Shown here piece by piece: positions 29,328 through 38,601 of a stretch of 49,406 nt of DNA. A program made the translations under genes and the position numbers. A model generated the notes under the pieces. The model was not told the DNA's origin. It searched no databases and saw nothing but the letters and a program-made list of their open reading frames with translations. The stretch lies in the NCBI GenBank assembly GCA_937138495.1, contig CAKZPE010000044.1, positions 1-49,406 on the forward strand, given 5' to 3'. Each line of letters starts with the position of its first letter. The first letter of the stretch is position 1. Origin of the DNA: an uncultured Oceanospirillaceae bacterium (GTDB taxonomy: Bacteria > Pseudomonadota > Gammaproteobacteria > Pseudomonadales > Balneatricaceae).

Positions 29328-30272
29328 TTACTGGGCTGGCTGAATTTCTTCGTCATCATCATCGAATACACCGAAGGTCATGATGCTGAACCAGGAGCGT
29401 TCATCAGTGTCTTCCTCAACCTGTGATGCAGGTTGCTGGTTAGCAGGCTCCTGATCGCCTTCGCCGAACAGGCCAAACGTGGCTGAGCTAAGCAAAGATT
29501 CTTTCTTAGCCCGTGCAATGTTGGTTTTGTAACCCGGGAAGTTAGCGTCAAGAACCGCCTGTGCATCGGCTGCAAGTTCCGGCAGTTGTAACTGGTTATA
29601 CCCCAGTACCATGATGCTCAGTGCTTCGGGTACCAGTGGCGTTTCCTGATAGTTTTCCACTACGTAACGGCCACGGTTAGCGGCAGCGAGCCATGCTTCA
29701 CGGCGAACATAGTAGCGGGCAACATGGATTTCGTACTGAGCCAGACGGTTTTTCAGGTACACCATACGTTTCTGAGAGTCAGGAGCGTACTGGCTGTTCG
29801 GGAAACGCTTGATCAGGGTGTCAAAGCTGTTGAAAGAATCGAGTGCGTTACCCGGGTCACGGGTGCTTTCATCAATCGGCAGGTAATCTTCAAAGATCGA
29901 TTTGTCTTGGTTAAATGCAGTCAAACCTTTCAGATACAGTGCGTAGTCCAGGTTCGGATGGTTCGGGTGCAGACGGATGAAACGGTCTGCTGCTGCTTTA
30001 GCGGCTTCTGCTTCACCGTTCTTGTGGTAAGCAAAGATCAGTTCCAGCTGAGCCTGTTCGGAGTACTGGCCAAACGGGTAGCGGGCTTCCAGTAATTGCA
30101 GCTTTTCAATTGCCAGCGGGTAATTATCTGCCTTCAGGGCAGAAATCGCCTCGTCATAAATGGTTTGTTCCGGAGTATCCAGGTTATCGGTTTCTTCACC
30201 ACCACCAAACCACGAACAACCGGCGGTCATGATACAAATCGATAGAATCGCGAACAGCTTAGCTAGGCGCAT
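29328..30272 (-). CDS. bamD: Outer membrane protein assembly factor BamD
   Basis: A 314-aa lipoprotein of the BAM complex that folds beta-barrel proteins into the outer membrane. The signal peptide ends in the lipobox TAGC (Cys19). TPR-like repeats follow: EQTIYDEAISALKADNYPLA, EKLQLLEARYPFGQYSEQAQ, DRFIRLHPNHPNLDYALYLK, and YYVRREAWLAAANRGRYVVE. E. coli BamD is about 245 aa; the extra length is a C-terminal Gln/Glu/Asp-rich tail after about residue 265. It is divergent from rluD, the same arrangement as in E. coli. Confidence 0.96.
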   Translation of the reverse strand: MRLAKLFAILSICIMTAGCSWFGGGEETDNLDTPEQTIYDEAISALKADNYPLAIEKLQLLEARYPFGQYSEQAQLELIFAYHKNGEAEAAKAAADRFIRLHPNHPNLDYALYLKGLTAFNQDKSIFEDYLPIDESTRDPGNALDSFNSFDTLIKRFPNSQYAPDSQKRMVYLKNRLAQYEIHVARYYVRREAWLAAANRGRYVVENYQETPLVPEALSIMVLGYNQLQLPELAADAQAVLDANFPGYKTNIARAKKESLLSSATFGLFGEGDQEPANQQPASQVEEDTDERSWFSIMTFGVFDDDDEEIQPAQ

Positions 30273-30455
30273 AAAAAAATATCCTGATAATTGTTGCCGG
30301 TGTCCTTGTTAGACAGCGGTTTAGGCCACTTTCAGTTATAATGGGCAAAATTTTACCGGGCTTATTTAACCATAACCCGATGTTAAGCCAAAGCATCAAA
30401 CTGCCTTTGTGTGATGAAACCGCATAAAGGACACAAAAAGTGAAGAAAATATAGC

Positions 30456-31424
30456 ATGACAGACCAGGTGCAATTAAGTGCAACCGTCCCGGATGGGTTA
30501 ATTGGTAAGCGATTAGATCAGGCGGTTGCCGATCTGTTTCCGGATTACTCCCGTTCCCGTTTACAAAACTGGATTAAAGATGGCAGCCTGACGGTTGACG
30601 GCAAGAGCTGGCGTATCCGGGATAAGGTATTTGGTGGCGAAGAGATCGTCATTGATGCACAGCTGAATGTCATCGACAGCTTTGTACCCCGTGAGATGCC
30701 GCTGGATATCATGTTTGAAGATGAACATATTATGATCATCAATAAACCGGCGGGACTGGTTGTTCACCCGGCGGCCGGGCACTGGGATGACACCCTGCTC
30801 AACGGTTTACTGCATTACAATCCGGAAATGGCTCAGGTACCCCGGGCGGGCATTGTGCACCGGCTGGATATGGATACCACCGGTCTGATGGTTGTTGCCA
30901 AAACGATTCAGGCGCAGACTGATCTGGTGTCGCAGCTGCAGGAGCGCAGCATGGGCCGCGAATATGAAGCAGTGGTTAACAATGTAATGACCGGTGGCGG
31001 CACAGTGGATGAACCTCTGGGCCGGCATTCCCGTAATCGCCAGATGATGGCTGTGGTTGGTCTGGGCAAAGAAGCGGTTACACATTACCGGGTACTGGAT
31101 AAATTCCGTTCCCATACCCATATTCGTCTGAAACTTGAAACCGGCCGTACCCACCAGATCCGGGTACATATGGCGTATATCAATTATCCGCTGATCGGTG
31201 ATCAGATGTACGGTGGCCGTTTCCGTTTACCTAAGGGTATTTCATCTGATTTACAGCAGAACCTGCGGGACTTTAAACGTCAGGCGCTGCACGCCAAGCG
31301 GCTGGAACTGTTTCATCCGGCTACCGGTGAGCTTATGTCCTGGGAAGTTGATCTTCCTGAGGATATTCAGACGTTACTGGCTAATCTGAAAGACGACACT
31401 CAGGCACACGAAGACGCGCTATGA
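30456..31424 (+). CDS. rluD: 23S rRNA pseudouridine(1911/1915/1917) synthase
   Basis: A 322-aa enzyme that modifies helix 69 of 23S rRNA. It has an N-terminal S4 RNA-binding domain (GKRLDQAVADLFPDYSRSRL) and a RluA-type catalytic domain with Asp138 in VHRLDMDTTGLMVVAK. The INKPAGLVVHPAAG and GRTHQIRVHMAYINYPLIGD motifs are conserved. A TATAAT at 30337-30342 lies in the intergenic region with bamD, but I found no good -35 partner. The ATG of pgeF overlaps its stop codon. Confidence 0.96.
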   Translation: MTDQVQLSATVPDGLIGKRLDQAVADLFPDYSRSRLQNWIKDGSLTVDGKSWRIRDKVFGGEEIVIDAQLNVIDSFVPREMPLDIMFEDEHIMIINKPAGLVVHPAAGHWDDTLLNGLLHYNPEMAQVPRAGIVHRLDMDTTGLMVVAKTIQAQTDLVSQLQERSMGREYEAVVNNVMTGGGTVDEPLGRHSRNRQMMAVVGLGKEAVTHYRVLDKFRSHTHIRLKLETGRTHQIRVHMAYINYPLIGDQMYGGRFRLPKGISSDLQQNLRDFKRQALHAKRLELFHPATGELMSWEVDLPEDIQTLLANLKDDTQAHEDAL

Positions 31425-32149
31425 AACTGATTCGCCCTGACTGGCAGGCACCTGCACATGTAAACGCGTTTACCACCACCCGGCAGGGCGGTTGCAGTGA
31501 AGGTGTCTATGCAGGTCTGAATCTGGGGGATCACGTGGCTGATGACTCAGCAAAGGTTGCTGAGAACCGCCGTTTACTGGCCACTGAACATGGTTGGGAA
31601 GCGGTTCAGTGGTTACAGCAGACTCACAGTACTGTTGTTGTTGAAGCGTCTGCCGAAGGGCGCGTGCCTGAAGCAGATGCCTGCTGGTCGGATAAAGCCG
31701 GTCAGGTATGTGTTGTTATGACTGCCGACTGTCTGCCGGTGTTTATCAGCAGCGGAGATGGTTCCCGGGTGGCGGTTGCTCATGCGGGGTGGCGGGGGCT
31801 GGTGGATGGCGTAGTGGAGAATGCTCTGCAGGTGTTTTCCGGGCAGCAGGATCTGCATGTCTGGCTTGGTCCGGCGATCGGACCGGATGCCTTTGAAGTC
31901 GGCGATGAAGTGCGTCAGCAGTTTTGTGATTACCTGGCTACTTCTGAAACGGCATTTAAGCCATCTGCAAACTCTGGAAAATGGTTGGCGGATATTTATC
32001 AGTTAGCACGTTTGCGGTTACGGCATCTGGGCATTGAACAGATTTCCGGTGGAGATCACTGCACTTTTACTCAGACTACTGACTTTTATTCCTACCGTCG
32101 GGATGGCGTTACCGGCCGTATGGCCAGCGCAATCTGGATTGCTAACTGA
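31421..32149 (+). CDS. pgeF: Peptidoglycan editing factor / multicopper-like purine nucleoside phosphorylase PgeF
   Basis: A 242-aa YfiH/LACC1 family protein. Family members act as broad purine nucleoside phosphorylase/adenosine deaminase and in E. coli prevent L-serine misincorporation into peptidoglycan precursors. Visible family segments are FTTTRQGGCSEGVYAGLNLG, WLQQTHSTVVV, MTADCLPVFI, VAVAHAGWRGLVDGVVE, LGPAIGPDAFEVGDEV and CTFTQTTDFYSYRRDG. The zinc ligands (His in QQTHS, Cys in TADCLP, His in VAHAGWRG) are present. It overlaps rluD by the ATGA tetranucleotide. Confidence 0.93.
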   Translation: MKLIRPDWQAPAHVNAFTTTRQGGCSEGVYAGLNLGDHVADDSAKVAENRRLLATEHGWEAVQWLQQTHSTVVVEASAEGRVPEADACWSDKAGQVCVVMTADCLPVFISSGDGSRVAVAHAGWRGLVDGVVENALQVFSGQQDLHVWLGPAIGPDAFEVGDEVRQQFCDYLATSETAFKPSANSGKWLADIYQLARLRLRHLGIEQISGGDHCTFTQTTDFYSYRRDGVTGRMASAIWIAN

Positions 32150-32187
32150 TATATATCAGCATCTTCTAATTTAATTTTCTGTACCGG

Positions 32188-32216
32188 CTTGAATTTTATT
32201 CAGCCAGCCCCTACTT
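32188..32216 (+). promoter_or_regulatory. Sigma-32 heat-shock promoter of clpB
   Basis: CTTGAA at 32188-32193, a 14-base spacer, then CCCCTACTT at 32208-32216. This matches the sigma-32 pattern (CTTGAA, 13-15 bases, CCCCATnT). It lies about 90 bases before the clpB ATG, where a heat-shock gene is expected to have it. Confidence 0.85.
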
Positions 32217-32294
32217 AAGTTATTAACTCACCAGCCGTCCCGCGGGCCAGTTCAGAGCCCGGATACCATAACGGCCAGTGGTGCAGATAATTTT

Positions 32295-32301
32295 AAGGAG
32301 G
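32295..32301 (+). promoter_or_regulatory. Ribosome binding site fixing the clpB start
   Basis: AAGGAGG, six bases before ATG 32308. The frame stays open ten codons upstream, but this site and the family N-terminus select 32308. Confidence 0.8.
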
Positions 32302-32307
32302 GCTTCA

Positions 32308-34896
32308 ATGCATCCCGAACGTTTTACCAGCAAATTGCAGTCTGCTTTGGCCGATGCTCAGTCACTGGCGATTGCAAAAGATCATAATTACATCGAACCG
32401 GTTCATATTCTGAAAGCCTTGTCGGATCAGCAGGGCGGTTCGATCAGACCCTTATTGTCGCAGGCGGGGGTGAATACCCAGCAACTGAGCAACGCGGTGC
32501 AGCAGGAGTATTCCAACCTGCCACAGGTGACTGACAGCGACGGCGATATCCGCTTTTCCCCGAATGTAGGCAAGTTGTTTAATCTGACTGAAAAGCTGGC
32601 TCGCGAATGGCAGGACCAGTATATCGCCAGCGAAGTCTTCGTGCTGGCCATGCTGGATGACAAAAGCGGTGTGGGCAAAATGCTTAAAGCTGCAGGAGCG
32701 GACAAACAGCGTCTGACGGCTGTGGTACAGCAATTGCGCGGCGGTGAAGGTGTGGATTCTGCTAACGCGGAAGAAAACCGTCAGGCACTGGATAAGTACA
32801 CTATTGATCTGACCGCCCGGGCGGAAGCCGGTAAGCTGGATCCGGTGATTGGCCGTGATGATGAAATCCGTCGCACTATTCAGGTGCTACAGCGCCGAAC
32901 CAAGAATAACCCGGTATTAATTGGTGAGCCGGGTGTGGGTAAAACCGCCATTGTGGAAGGTCTGGCCCAGCGAATTGTGAATGGCGAAGTGCCGGAAGGC
33001 CTGAAGAATAAACAGGTTCTGTCGCTGGATATGGGCGCTTTGATAGCTGGGGCTAAATTCCGCGGTGAGTTTGAGGAACGCCTTAAAGCTGTATTGAATG
33101 AACTGTCGAAACAGGAAGGGCAGATTATTCTCTTTATTGATGAGCTGCATACCATGGTGGGTGCCGGTAAAGGCGAAGGTGCCATGGATGCCGGTAATAT
33201 GCTCAAGCCGGCACTGGCAAGAGGTGAACTGCACTGCGTAGGTGCGACGACGCTGGATGAGTATCGTCAGTACGTCGAGAAAGATGCTGCTCTGGAGCGC
33301 CGCTTCCAGAAAGTCATTGTGGATGAGCCAGGCGAAGAAGATACCGTGGCAATTCTGCGGGGCCTTAAAGAACGTTATGAGATTCACCACGGTGTCGATA
33401 TTTCTGATTCAGCGATCATTGCTGCGGCTAAATTATCTCAGCGGTATATCACCGACCGGCAGTTACCGGATAAGGCGATCGATCTGATTGATGAGGCCGG
33501 CAGCCGTATCCGTATGGAAATGGATTCCAAACCGGAAAGTATGGATCGGCTGGAACGCCGCCTGATTCAGCTGAAAATGGAACGTGAAGCCCTGAAGAAA
33601 GAAAAAGATCTGGCGGCGAAGAAGCGTTTGCAGGAGTTAGAGGCTGCGATCAGCGATATTGAAAAAGATTACGCGGATCTGGAAGAAATATGGAATGCTG
33701 AGAAGCTTGCCCTGCAAGGGTCTCAGCAGGTGAAAGAACAGCTGGATCAGGCCCGGATTGAACTGGAGAAGGCCAGCCGTGCCGGTGATCTGAGTACCAT
33801 GTCTGAATTGCAGTACGGCAAAATTCCTGAGTTGGAGAAACAGCTGGAAGCTGCTGCTCAGGCGGAAGCGGAAACAGATCATGCTGAGCAGCAGAATAAA
33901 CTGCTGCGTAATAAAGTCGGTGAAGAGGAAGTCGCCGAGGTGGTGTCCCGCTGGACGGGTATCCCGGTGTCTAAGATGCTTGAAGGTGAGCGTGATAAGT
34001 TACTGCGGATGGAAGATGCCCTGCATGAACAGGTGATCGGTCAGGAAGAAGCGGTTCGGGCGGTATCTAATGCAGTACGCCGTGCACGGGCCGGCTTGGC
34101 TGATCCGAACCGGCCAAACGGTTCCTTCCTGTTCCTGGGACCAACCGGTGTGGGTAAAACTGAGCTGTGTAAAGCACTGGCCAGTTTCCTGTTCGATACC
34201 ACGGATGCCATGGTACGTATCGACATGTCTGAGTTCATGGAAAAGCATTCGGTGGCGCGGCTGATCGGTGCACCTCCGGGGTATGTCGGATATGAAGAAG
34301 GTGGTTATCTGACAGAAGCAGTACGCCGTAAGCCTTACTCTGTATTACTGCTGGATGAGGTAGAAAAGGCTCACCCGGATGTCTTCAATATTTTGCTACA
34401 GGTACTGGAAGACGGTCGCCTGACTGATGGTCAGGGCCGTACGGTCGATTTCCGCAATACCATTGTGGTGATGACCTCTAACCTTGGGTCTGATCTTATT
34501 CAGAACTTCAGCAGTGATGATGATTACAGTCTGATGCGTAATGCGGTGATGGAGGTAGTAGGCACTCACTTCAGGCCTGAAGTGATTAACCGGATTGATG
34601 AAGTAGTTGTGTTCCATAGCCTGGGTAAAGAGCAGGTTCGTGGCATTGCAAAGATTCAGCTGCAGCGCTTGCGCAGCCGTCTGGCGGAAAGAGAACTCAG
34701 CCTGGTACTGACATCAACGGCGATGGATAAACTGGTGGATGTTGGTTTTGAACCGATATACGGGGCAAGGCCGCTGAAGCGGGCGATTCAGCAATGGATT
34801 GAAAATCCACTGGCGCAGCGTTTACTGGCCGGTGACTTCAGCAGTGGCAGTGAAATTGCTGTGGATGTTGAAGCCGGGGAGTTTGTTTTTCGGTAA
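32308..34896 (+). CDS. clpB: ATP-dependent disaggregase ClpB
   Basis: An 862-aa AAA+ chaperone that, with DnaK, pulls polypeptides out of aggregates. The N-domain covers about 1-145. NBD1 has Walker A GEPGVGKT and Walker [16 protein letters not shown], with [15 protein letters not shown]. The coiled-coil M domain (about 410-525) contains [23 protein letters not shown]2 has Walker [10 protein letters not shown], the pore loop GYVGYEEGG and [13 protein letters not shown]. Codon 149 is a GTG, as at the internal start of the short E. coli isoform. A strong ribosome binding site and a sigma-32 promoter precede it. Confidence 0.98.
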   Translation: MHPERFTSKLQSALADAQSLAIAKDHNYIEPVHILKALSDQQGGSIRPLLSQAGVNTQQLSNAVQQEYSNLPQVTDSDGDIRFSPNVGKLFNLTEKLAREWQDQYIASEVFVLAMLDDKSGVGKMLKAAGADKQRLTAVVQQLRGGEGVDSANAEENRQALDKYTIDLTARAEAGKLDPVIGRDDEIRRTIQVLQRRTKNNPVLIGEPGVGKTAIVEGLAQRIVNGEVPEGLKNKQVLSLDMGALIAGAKFRGEFEERLKAVLNELSKQEGQIILFIDELHTMVGAGKGEGAMDAGNMLKPALARGELHCVGATTLDEYRQYVEKDAALERRFQKVIVDEPGEEDTVAILRGLKERYEIHHGVDISDSAIIAAAKLSQRYITDRQLPDKAIDLIDEAGSRIRMEMDSKPESMDRLERRLIQLKMEREALKKEKDLAAKKRLQELEAAISDIEKDYADLEEIWNAEKLALQGSQQVKEQLDQARIELEKASRAGDLSTMSELQYGKIPELEKQLEAAAQAEAETDHAEQQNKLLRNKVGEEEVAEVVSRWTGIPVSKMLEGERDKLLRMEDALHEQVIGQEEAVRAVSNAVRRARAGLADPNRPNGSFLFLGPTGVGKTELCKALASFLFDTTDAMVRIDMSEFMEKHSVARLIGAPPGYVGYEEGGYLTEAVRRKPYSVLLLDEVEKAHPDVFNILLQVLEDGRLTDGQGRTVDFRNTIVVMTSNLGSDLIQNFSSDDDYSLMRNAVMEVVGTHFRPEVINRIDEVVVFHSLGKEQVRGIAKIQLQRLRSRLAERELSLVLTSTAMDKLVDVGFEPIYGARPLKRAIQQWIENPLAQRLLAGDFSSGSEIAVDVEAGEFVFR

Positions 34897-34930
34897 ACCG
34901 GACTGAGAGTTGAGTCTCTGAAATGTATGA

Positions 34931-34962
34931 CCCCGTGGCTGACGTCAGCCACGGGTTTTTTT
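34931..34962 (+). terminator. Rho-independent terminator after clpB
   Basis: CCCGTGGCTGA pairs perfectly with TCAGCCACGGG, followed by seven Ts. Confidence 0.93.
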
Positions 34963-35062
34963 ATGCCTTATCCGAACAGATAAGCGACAAATACTTAAGC
35001 ACCGTGCTGTAATCAGGCTATATTTTTCAGACTGTTTTTCATTATTGCTGGGAGGAGGCGGT

Positions 35063-35497
35063 ATGCAGGATTCGAAAACAGGATCTGCTGATCAGGTAAC
35101 CGGCAGTTGCCTGTGTGGTGAAGTTACTTATCAGTTGGATGGTAATCTGGGGATTTTTCAGTACTGTCATTGCTCCCGGTGCCGTAAATTCACCGGCAGT
35201 GCTCATGCGGCGAATATTCTGGTCAGGCTTGAGCAGTTTAATTGGCTGAGTGGCCGGCCACTGATCGGCACTTACGCCCCAGCAGAAAGTAAACATTTCA
35301 CCACGGCGTTTTGTAAGCATTGTGGTTCATCATTGCCCTGGCGGGCTAAGTCCGGTAAGGCGATGGTTATTCCGGCAGGTACACTGGATGTTCATCCGGG
35401 TATTGAGCCCTTGCAAAATGTATTTCGTGGTTCTGCAGCGGACTGGTATGTAGCGGCTAAAGATTTGCCGGAATGGGAATGTTTACCGGAAAAATAG
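35063..35497 (+). CDS. GFA-family zinc protein (glutathione-dependent formaldehyde-activating-like)
   Basis: A 144-aa member of the GFA/CENP-V (Mss4-like fold) family. Cysteine motifs are complete: CLCGEV near the N-terminus, CHCSRCRKFTGS, and FCKHCGSSLPW, the expected zinc ligands. Despite the family name, most members have no shown role in formaldehyde metabolism, so the function is unknown. I start it at ATG 35063, 5 bases after GGGAGGAGG. It is flanked by the clpB terminator and the UbiM-like gene and may be monocistronic. Confidence 0.85.
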   Translation: MQDSKTGSADQVTGSCLCGEVTYQLDGNLGIFQYCHCSRCRKFTGSAHAANILVRLEQFNWLSGRPLIGTYAPAESKHFTTAFCKHCGSSLPWRAKSGKAMVIPAGTLDVHPGIEPLQNVFRGSAADWYVAAKDLPEWECLPEK

Positions 35498-35585
35498 CTT
35501 TTTGAGCGAAGTTTGATTCAGGTCGGTGTTTCACCGTTCCAGTCAGAGTAGGGTATCCCGGATATTGAAAAAGAGGATACTGGCG

Positions 35586-36830
35586 ATGCAATACGACGTG
35601 GTGATTATAGGTGCCGGCCCGGCGGGTCTGAGTTTCGCATGTTCACTGGGGCAGTCAGACTTACGGGTGCTGGTGGTTGAAAAAGCTCCTGAAACCAGTT
35701 TGCGTGAGCCGGCGGAAGACGGCCGGGAGATTGCGCTGACCCATCAGTCAGTTGAAATGATGCAACACAGCGGCGCCTGGGATAAGTTGTCTGCAGAAGA
35801 TATCGCACCTATCTGTGCCGCTCGTGTCGTGGATGGCGATTCAGACTATTCTCTCGATTTTGATAATCAGCGTCAGGATCTGGAGGCACTCGGATATCTG
35901 GTACCGAACCATGCTATTCGCCAGGCATATTATGAAGCGACCTTTGGTACAGAACAGCATCGGAATATTACTCTGCGTGCCGACACCTCCGTGACTGACC
36001 TTGGCAGCTGTGATGACAGCGCCTGGGTTGAGTTGTCAGACAGTACCCGTGTGCAGTGTGATTTGTTGGTATCCGCTGACAGCCGTTTTTCGGAAACCCG
36101 CCGTAAAATGGGCATTGCTGCCACCATGAATGATTTTTCCCGCAGTGCAATTGTGTGCCGGATGGACCATACAGGAGACCATGAACAGACGGCTATCGAA
36201 TGTTTTCATTATGGCCGTACGCTGGCCCTGTTACCGATGGCCGGTAACCGGTCGTCTATTGTTGTGACGGTTGGCAGTGACGAAGCTGAGGCCATTCAGA
36301 AATTGCCGGACGCAGAGTTCGAAGCAGATATAGAGCAACGTCTGAAAGGCCAGCTGGGATCGATGAAGCTGTGCGGTCCAAGGCATTTGTATCCATTGGT
36401 GGGGGTGCATGCCAAGCGTTTCGTTGCCCGGCGTTTTGCGGTGATTGGTGACGCGGCAGTGGGTATGCATCCGGTTACAGCGCATGGATTTAACCTGGGA
36501 CTGAAAAGCCAGCAAACCTTAGCCAAAGCGGTACTGAAAGCGGCGGCGAAAAATCAGGATATTGGTGCTGCCAGCTTGTTGGAAGGGTATCAGCGCGCAC
36601 ATATGCTGGCGACCCGGCCAATTTATCACGGAACGAATTTAGTCGTAGGACTGTTCACTGATGACCGAATACCCGCCAAACTGGCCCGTAAGCTGACCAT
36701 GCGGCTGGCAAATAACTGTGCCCCCCTGAAACAGCTGATTACGGCTAAACTGACAGAGAAAGGTTTACCTTCACTGAAGGAACGTTTGCCTGAGTTGCCG
36801 GCCGTGCCGGCCTGGTTGCCGCGGTTTTAA
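35586..36830 (+). CDS. ubiM: UbiH/UbiF/COQ6-family FAD monooxygenase, UbiM-like
   Basis: A 414-aa class A flavoprotein hydroxylase. FAD site GAGPAGLSFACSLG at residues 9-22, DGREIALTH and LGYLVPNHAIRQAYYEA in the middle, and the FAD/ribityl motif VIGDAAVGMHPVTAHGFNLG near residue 300. These segments look most like UbiM, a ubiquinone-ring hydroxylase of alternative specificity; the symbol is my best family guess. The usual DG motif reads SADSRFSETRRKMG, with Ser-Ala-Asp-Ser in place of Gly-Ala-Asp-Gly. Start ATG 35586 after GAGGATACTGGCG; the open frame begins 20 codons earlier without support. A role in respiration would fit the oxidase genes nearby, but they are not one operon. Confidence 0.72.
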   Translation: MQYDVVIIGAGPAGLSFACSLGQSDLRVLVVEKAPETSLREPAEDGREIALTHQSVEMMQHSGAWDKLSAEDIAPICAARVVDGDSDYSLDFDNQRQDLEALGYLVPNHAIRQAYYEATFGTEQHRNITLRADTSVTDLGSCDDSAWVELSDSTRVQCDLLVSADSRFSETRRKMGIAATMNDFSRSAIVCRMDHTGDHEQTAIECFHYGRTLALLPMAGNRSSIVVTVGSDEAEAIQKLPDAEFEADIEQRLKGQLGSMKLCGPRHLYPLVGVHAKRFVARRFAVIGDAAVGMHPVTAHGFNLGLKSQQTLAKAVLKAAAKNQDIGAASLLEGYQRAHMLATRPIYHGTNLVVGLFTDDRIPAKLARKLTMRLANNCAPLKQLITAKLTEKGLPSLKERLPELPAVPAWLPRF

Positions 36831-36885
36831 GTAACCGGGGTTCGCGTTATGATCAGGTGACCTTCCAGCTGTCGGGATGTCATCT

Positions 36886-37644
36886 ATGTCTGAAACGCAT
36901 ACATCGCAGAAACGCAGAAAACACCAGCTGAAAACACTGTTGCTGCAAATACGTGACAGCCCTCAGGTGCGGGAAGAGGAGTTGCAAAGCTTTGCTGCTC
37001 TCAGTGGGTTGGAACGCAGCCAGATTGATGTGCTGAATGTATTCGATACCCCGGATTTTCCTGTTACCGCAGCGGATGGTTATGATGCGCTGTGGGTCGG
37101 CGGTGCCAGCGAAGCGAATGTCCTTAAGCCTGCAGAATTTAGCTTTATTGATCCTTGCCTCAGACTAATCCGCCATTGTGCAGATACCGGTCTGCCTGTG
37201 TTTGCGTCCTGTTTCGGATTCCAGTTGGCGGTATTGGCGCTGGGGGGCGAAATTCTTCATAAAGATGCAGATTTTGAAATGGGCAGTTTGCCAGTTTTGC
37301 TGACGCCGGCTGCAGCAGATGATCCTCTGTTTCATGATATTGATAATGAGTTTCTGGCTATTTCCGTGCATCGTCAGTATGCGGCTGCTTTGCCGAAAAA
37401 GTGTCAGTTACTGGCATATACCGACCAGTGTATGCATAGCTTTCGGGTTGAAGGCCTGGATTTTTGGGCGTTTCAGTTCCATCCGGAAGTGGATCGTGAC
37501 ACTTTGGTCGAACGGCTTACCTTCTATAAAGCCCATTATACCGATGGGGATGGTCAGCTGGACCGGGTACTCAGCTCAGCCCGGGAAACCCCGGTCGCCA
37601 ATGCCTTGCCCAGACGTTTTGTTGAGCGGGTGTTACTTGCCTGA
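36886..37644 (+). CDS. Class I glutamine amidotransferase-like protein
   Basis: A 252-aa protein of the GMP synthase-like amidotransferase group. The nucleophile elbow reads FASCFGFQLAVLALGG instead of the usual GICLGHQ, keeping the cysteine. The His/Glu pair is in FQFHPEVD. The first 22 residues are polar and basic. ATG 36877 is nine bases upstream, but GGGA sits at a better distance from 36886, so I prefer the latter. The nitrogen acceptor is unknown; relatives include gamma-glutamyl hydrolase-type enzymes such as PuuD and stand-alone GATases. It lies between the UbiM-like gene and pssA, separated from both. Confidence 0.8.
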   Translation: MSETHTSQKRRKHQLKTLLLQIRDSPQVREEELQSFAALSGLERSQIDVLNVFDTPDFPVTAADGYDALWVGGASEANVLKPAEFSFIDPCLRLIRHCADTGLPVFASCFGFQLAVLALGGEILHKDADFEMGSLPVLLTPAAADDPLFHDIDNEFLAISVHRQYAAALPKKCQLLAYTDQCMHSFRVEGLDFWAFQFHPEVDRDTLVERLTFYKAHYTDGDGQLDRVLSSARETPVANALPRRFVERVLLA

Positions 37645-37778
37645 AAGGTCTGCGCCTGGGACTGTCTGTCAAAACTGTTTACCGTTAATTTACCGGAACT
37701 GTTGTAGAAATTAGCTTTCATACAGGCACGGCAGTAGAATGTGCCCACTTTCTTAATAATATGCGGTGAAAACATATC

Positions 37779-38576
37779 ATGATCGATCAGCACGATAATC
37801 AACACGCTGAAGACAACGGTTCTGCTAACCCACCTGAAAGCCCAGAAACTGCGCAGGAGAGCCCTAAGCCTCGCAGCCGTGGTATCTATCTGTTACCCAA
37901 CCTGTTTACAACCGGTGCATTGTTCTCCGGCTTTTATGCGGTAGTTGCCGGCATGAACGGTGATTTTGCCAATGCCTCCATTGCGATTTTTGTCGCTATG
38001 GTACTGGACGGTCTGGATGGCCGGGTTGCCCGGATGACCAATACTTCCAGCGCGTTCGGTGCTGAGTATGATTCACTGTCTGATATGGTCTCTTTCGGTG
38101 TTGCACCGGCGTTGGTCAGTTTTAGTTGGGTGCTGAGCTCTGCGGGAAAATTTGGCTGGTTTGCTGCCTTTATTTATGTTGCCGGTGCCGCTCTGCGACT
38201 GGCGCGCTTCAATACGCAAATCGGCTCTGTGGATAAGCGTTATTTTATTGGCTTACCAAGCCCTGCCGCTGCTGCAGCCGTGGCCGGTCTGGTATGGGCC
38301 AGCGTTGAATTTGACCTGGATGTTACCGGTTATGCGTATTTAATTGCTGTTTACGTGGCACTTGTCGGTGTTTTGATGGTCAGTAATGTTCTGTATTACA
38401 GTTTCAAAGATGTTGATCCGAAAGGGAAAATCCCGTTTATGATTCTGCTGGCGATTGTGCTGGTGGTTGGGGTAATCTCGATCAGTCCACCGATCATTCT
38501 GTGGTTGCTGATTCTCGGTTACAGCCTGTCTGGTCCGATATTATGGTTAGTACGCAAGCGTAAAATGCGCGCGTAG
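37779..38576 (+). CDS. pssA: CDP-diacylglycerol-serine O-phosphatidyltransferase
   Basis: A 265-aa membrane enzyme that makes phosphatidylserine, the precursor of phosphatidylethanolamine. The CDP-alcohol phosphotransferase motif is complete: DGLDGRVARMTNTSSAFGAE followed by YDSLSD. About eight hydrophobic segments follow a polar, Pro/Ser/Glu-rich N-terminal 33 residues. This is the type II (Bacillus-like) integral-membrane PssA, not the soluble E. coli type. The start at ATG 37779 has only a weak ribosome binding site. Confidence 0.95.
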   Translation: MIDQHDNQHAEDNGSANPPESPETAQESPKPRSRGIYLLPNLFTTGALFSGFYAVVAGMNGDFANASIAIFVAMVLDGLDGRVARMTNTSSAFGAEYDSLSDMVSFGVAPALVSFSWVLSSAGKFGWFAAFIYVAGAALRLARFNTQIGSVDKRYFIGLPSPAAAAAVAGLVWASVEFDLDVTGYAYLIAVYVALVGVLMVSNVLYYSFKDVDPKGKIPFMILLAIVLVVGVISISPPIILWLLILGYSLSGPILWLVRKRKMRA

Positions 38577-38601
38577 AGTTAATAATCCCAAGGGGTGTTA
38601 A

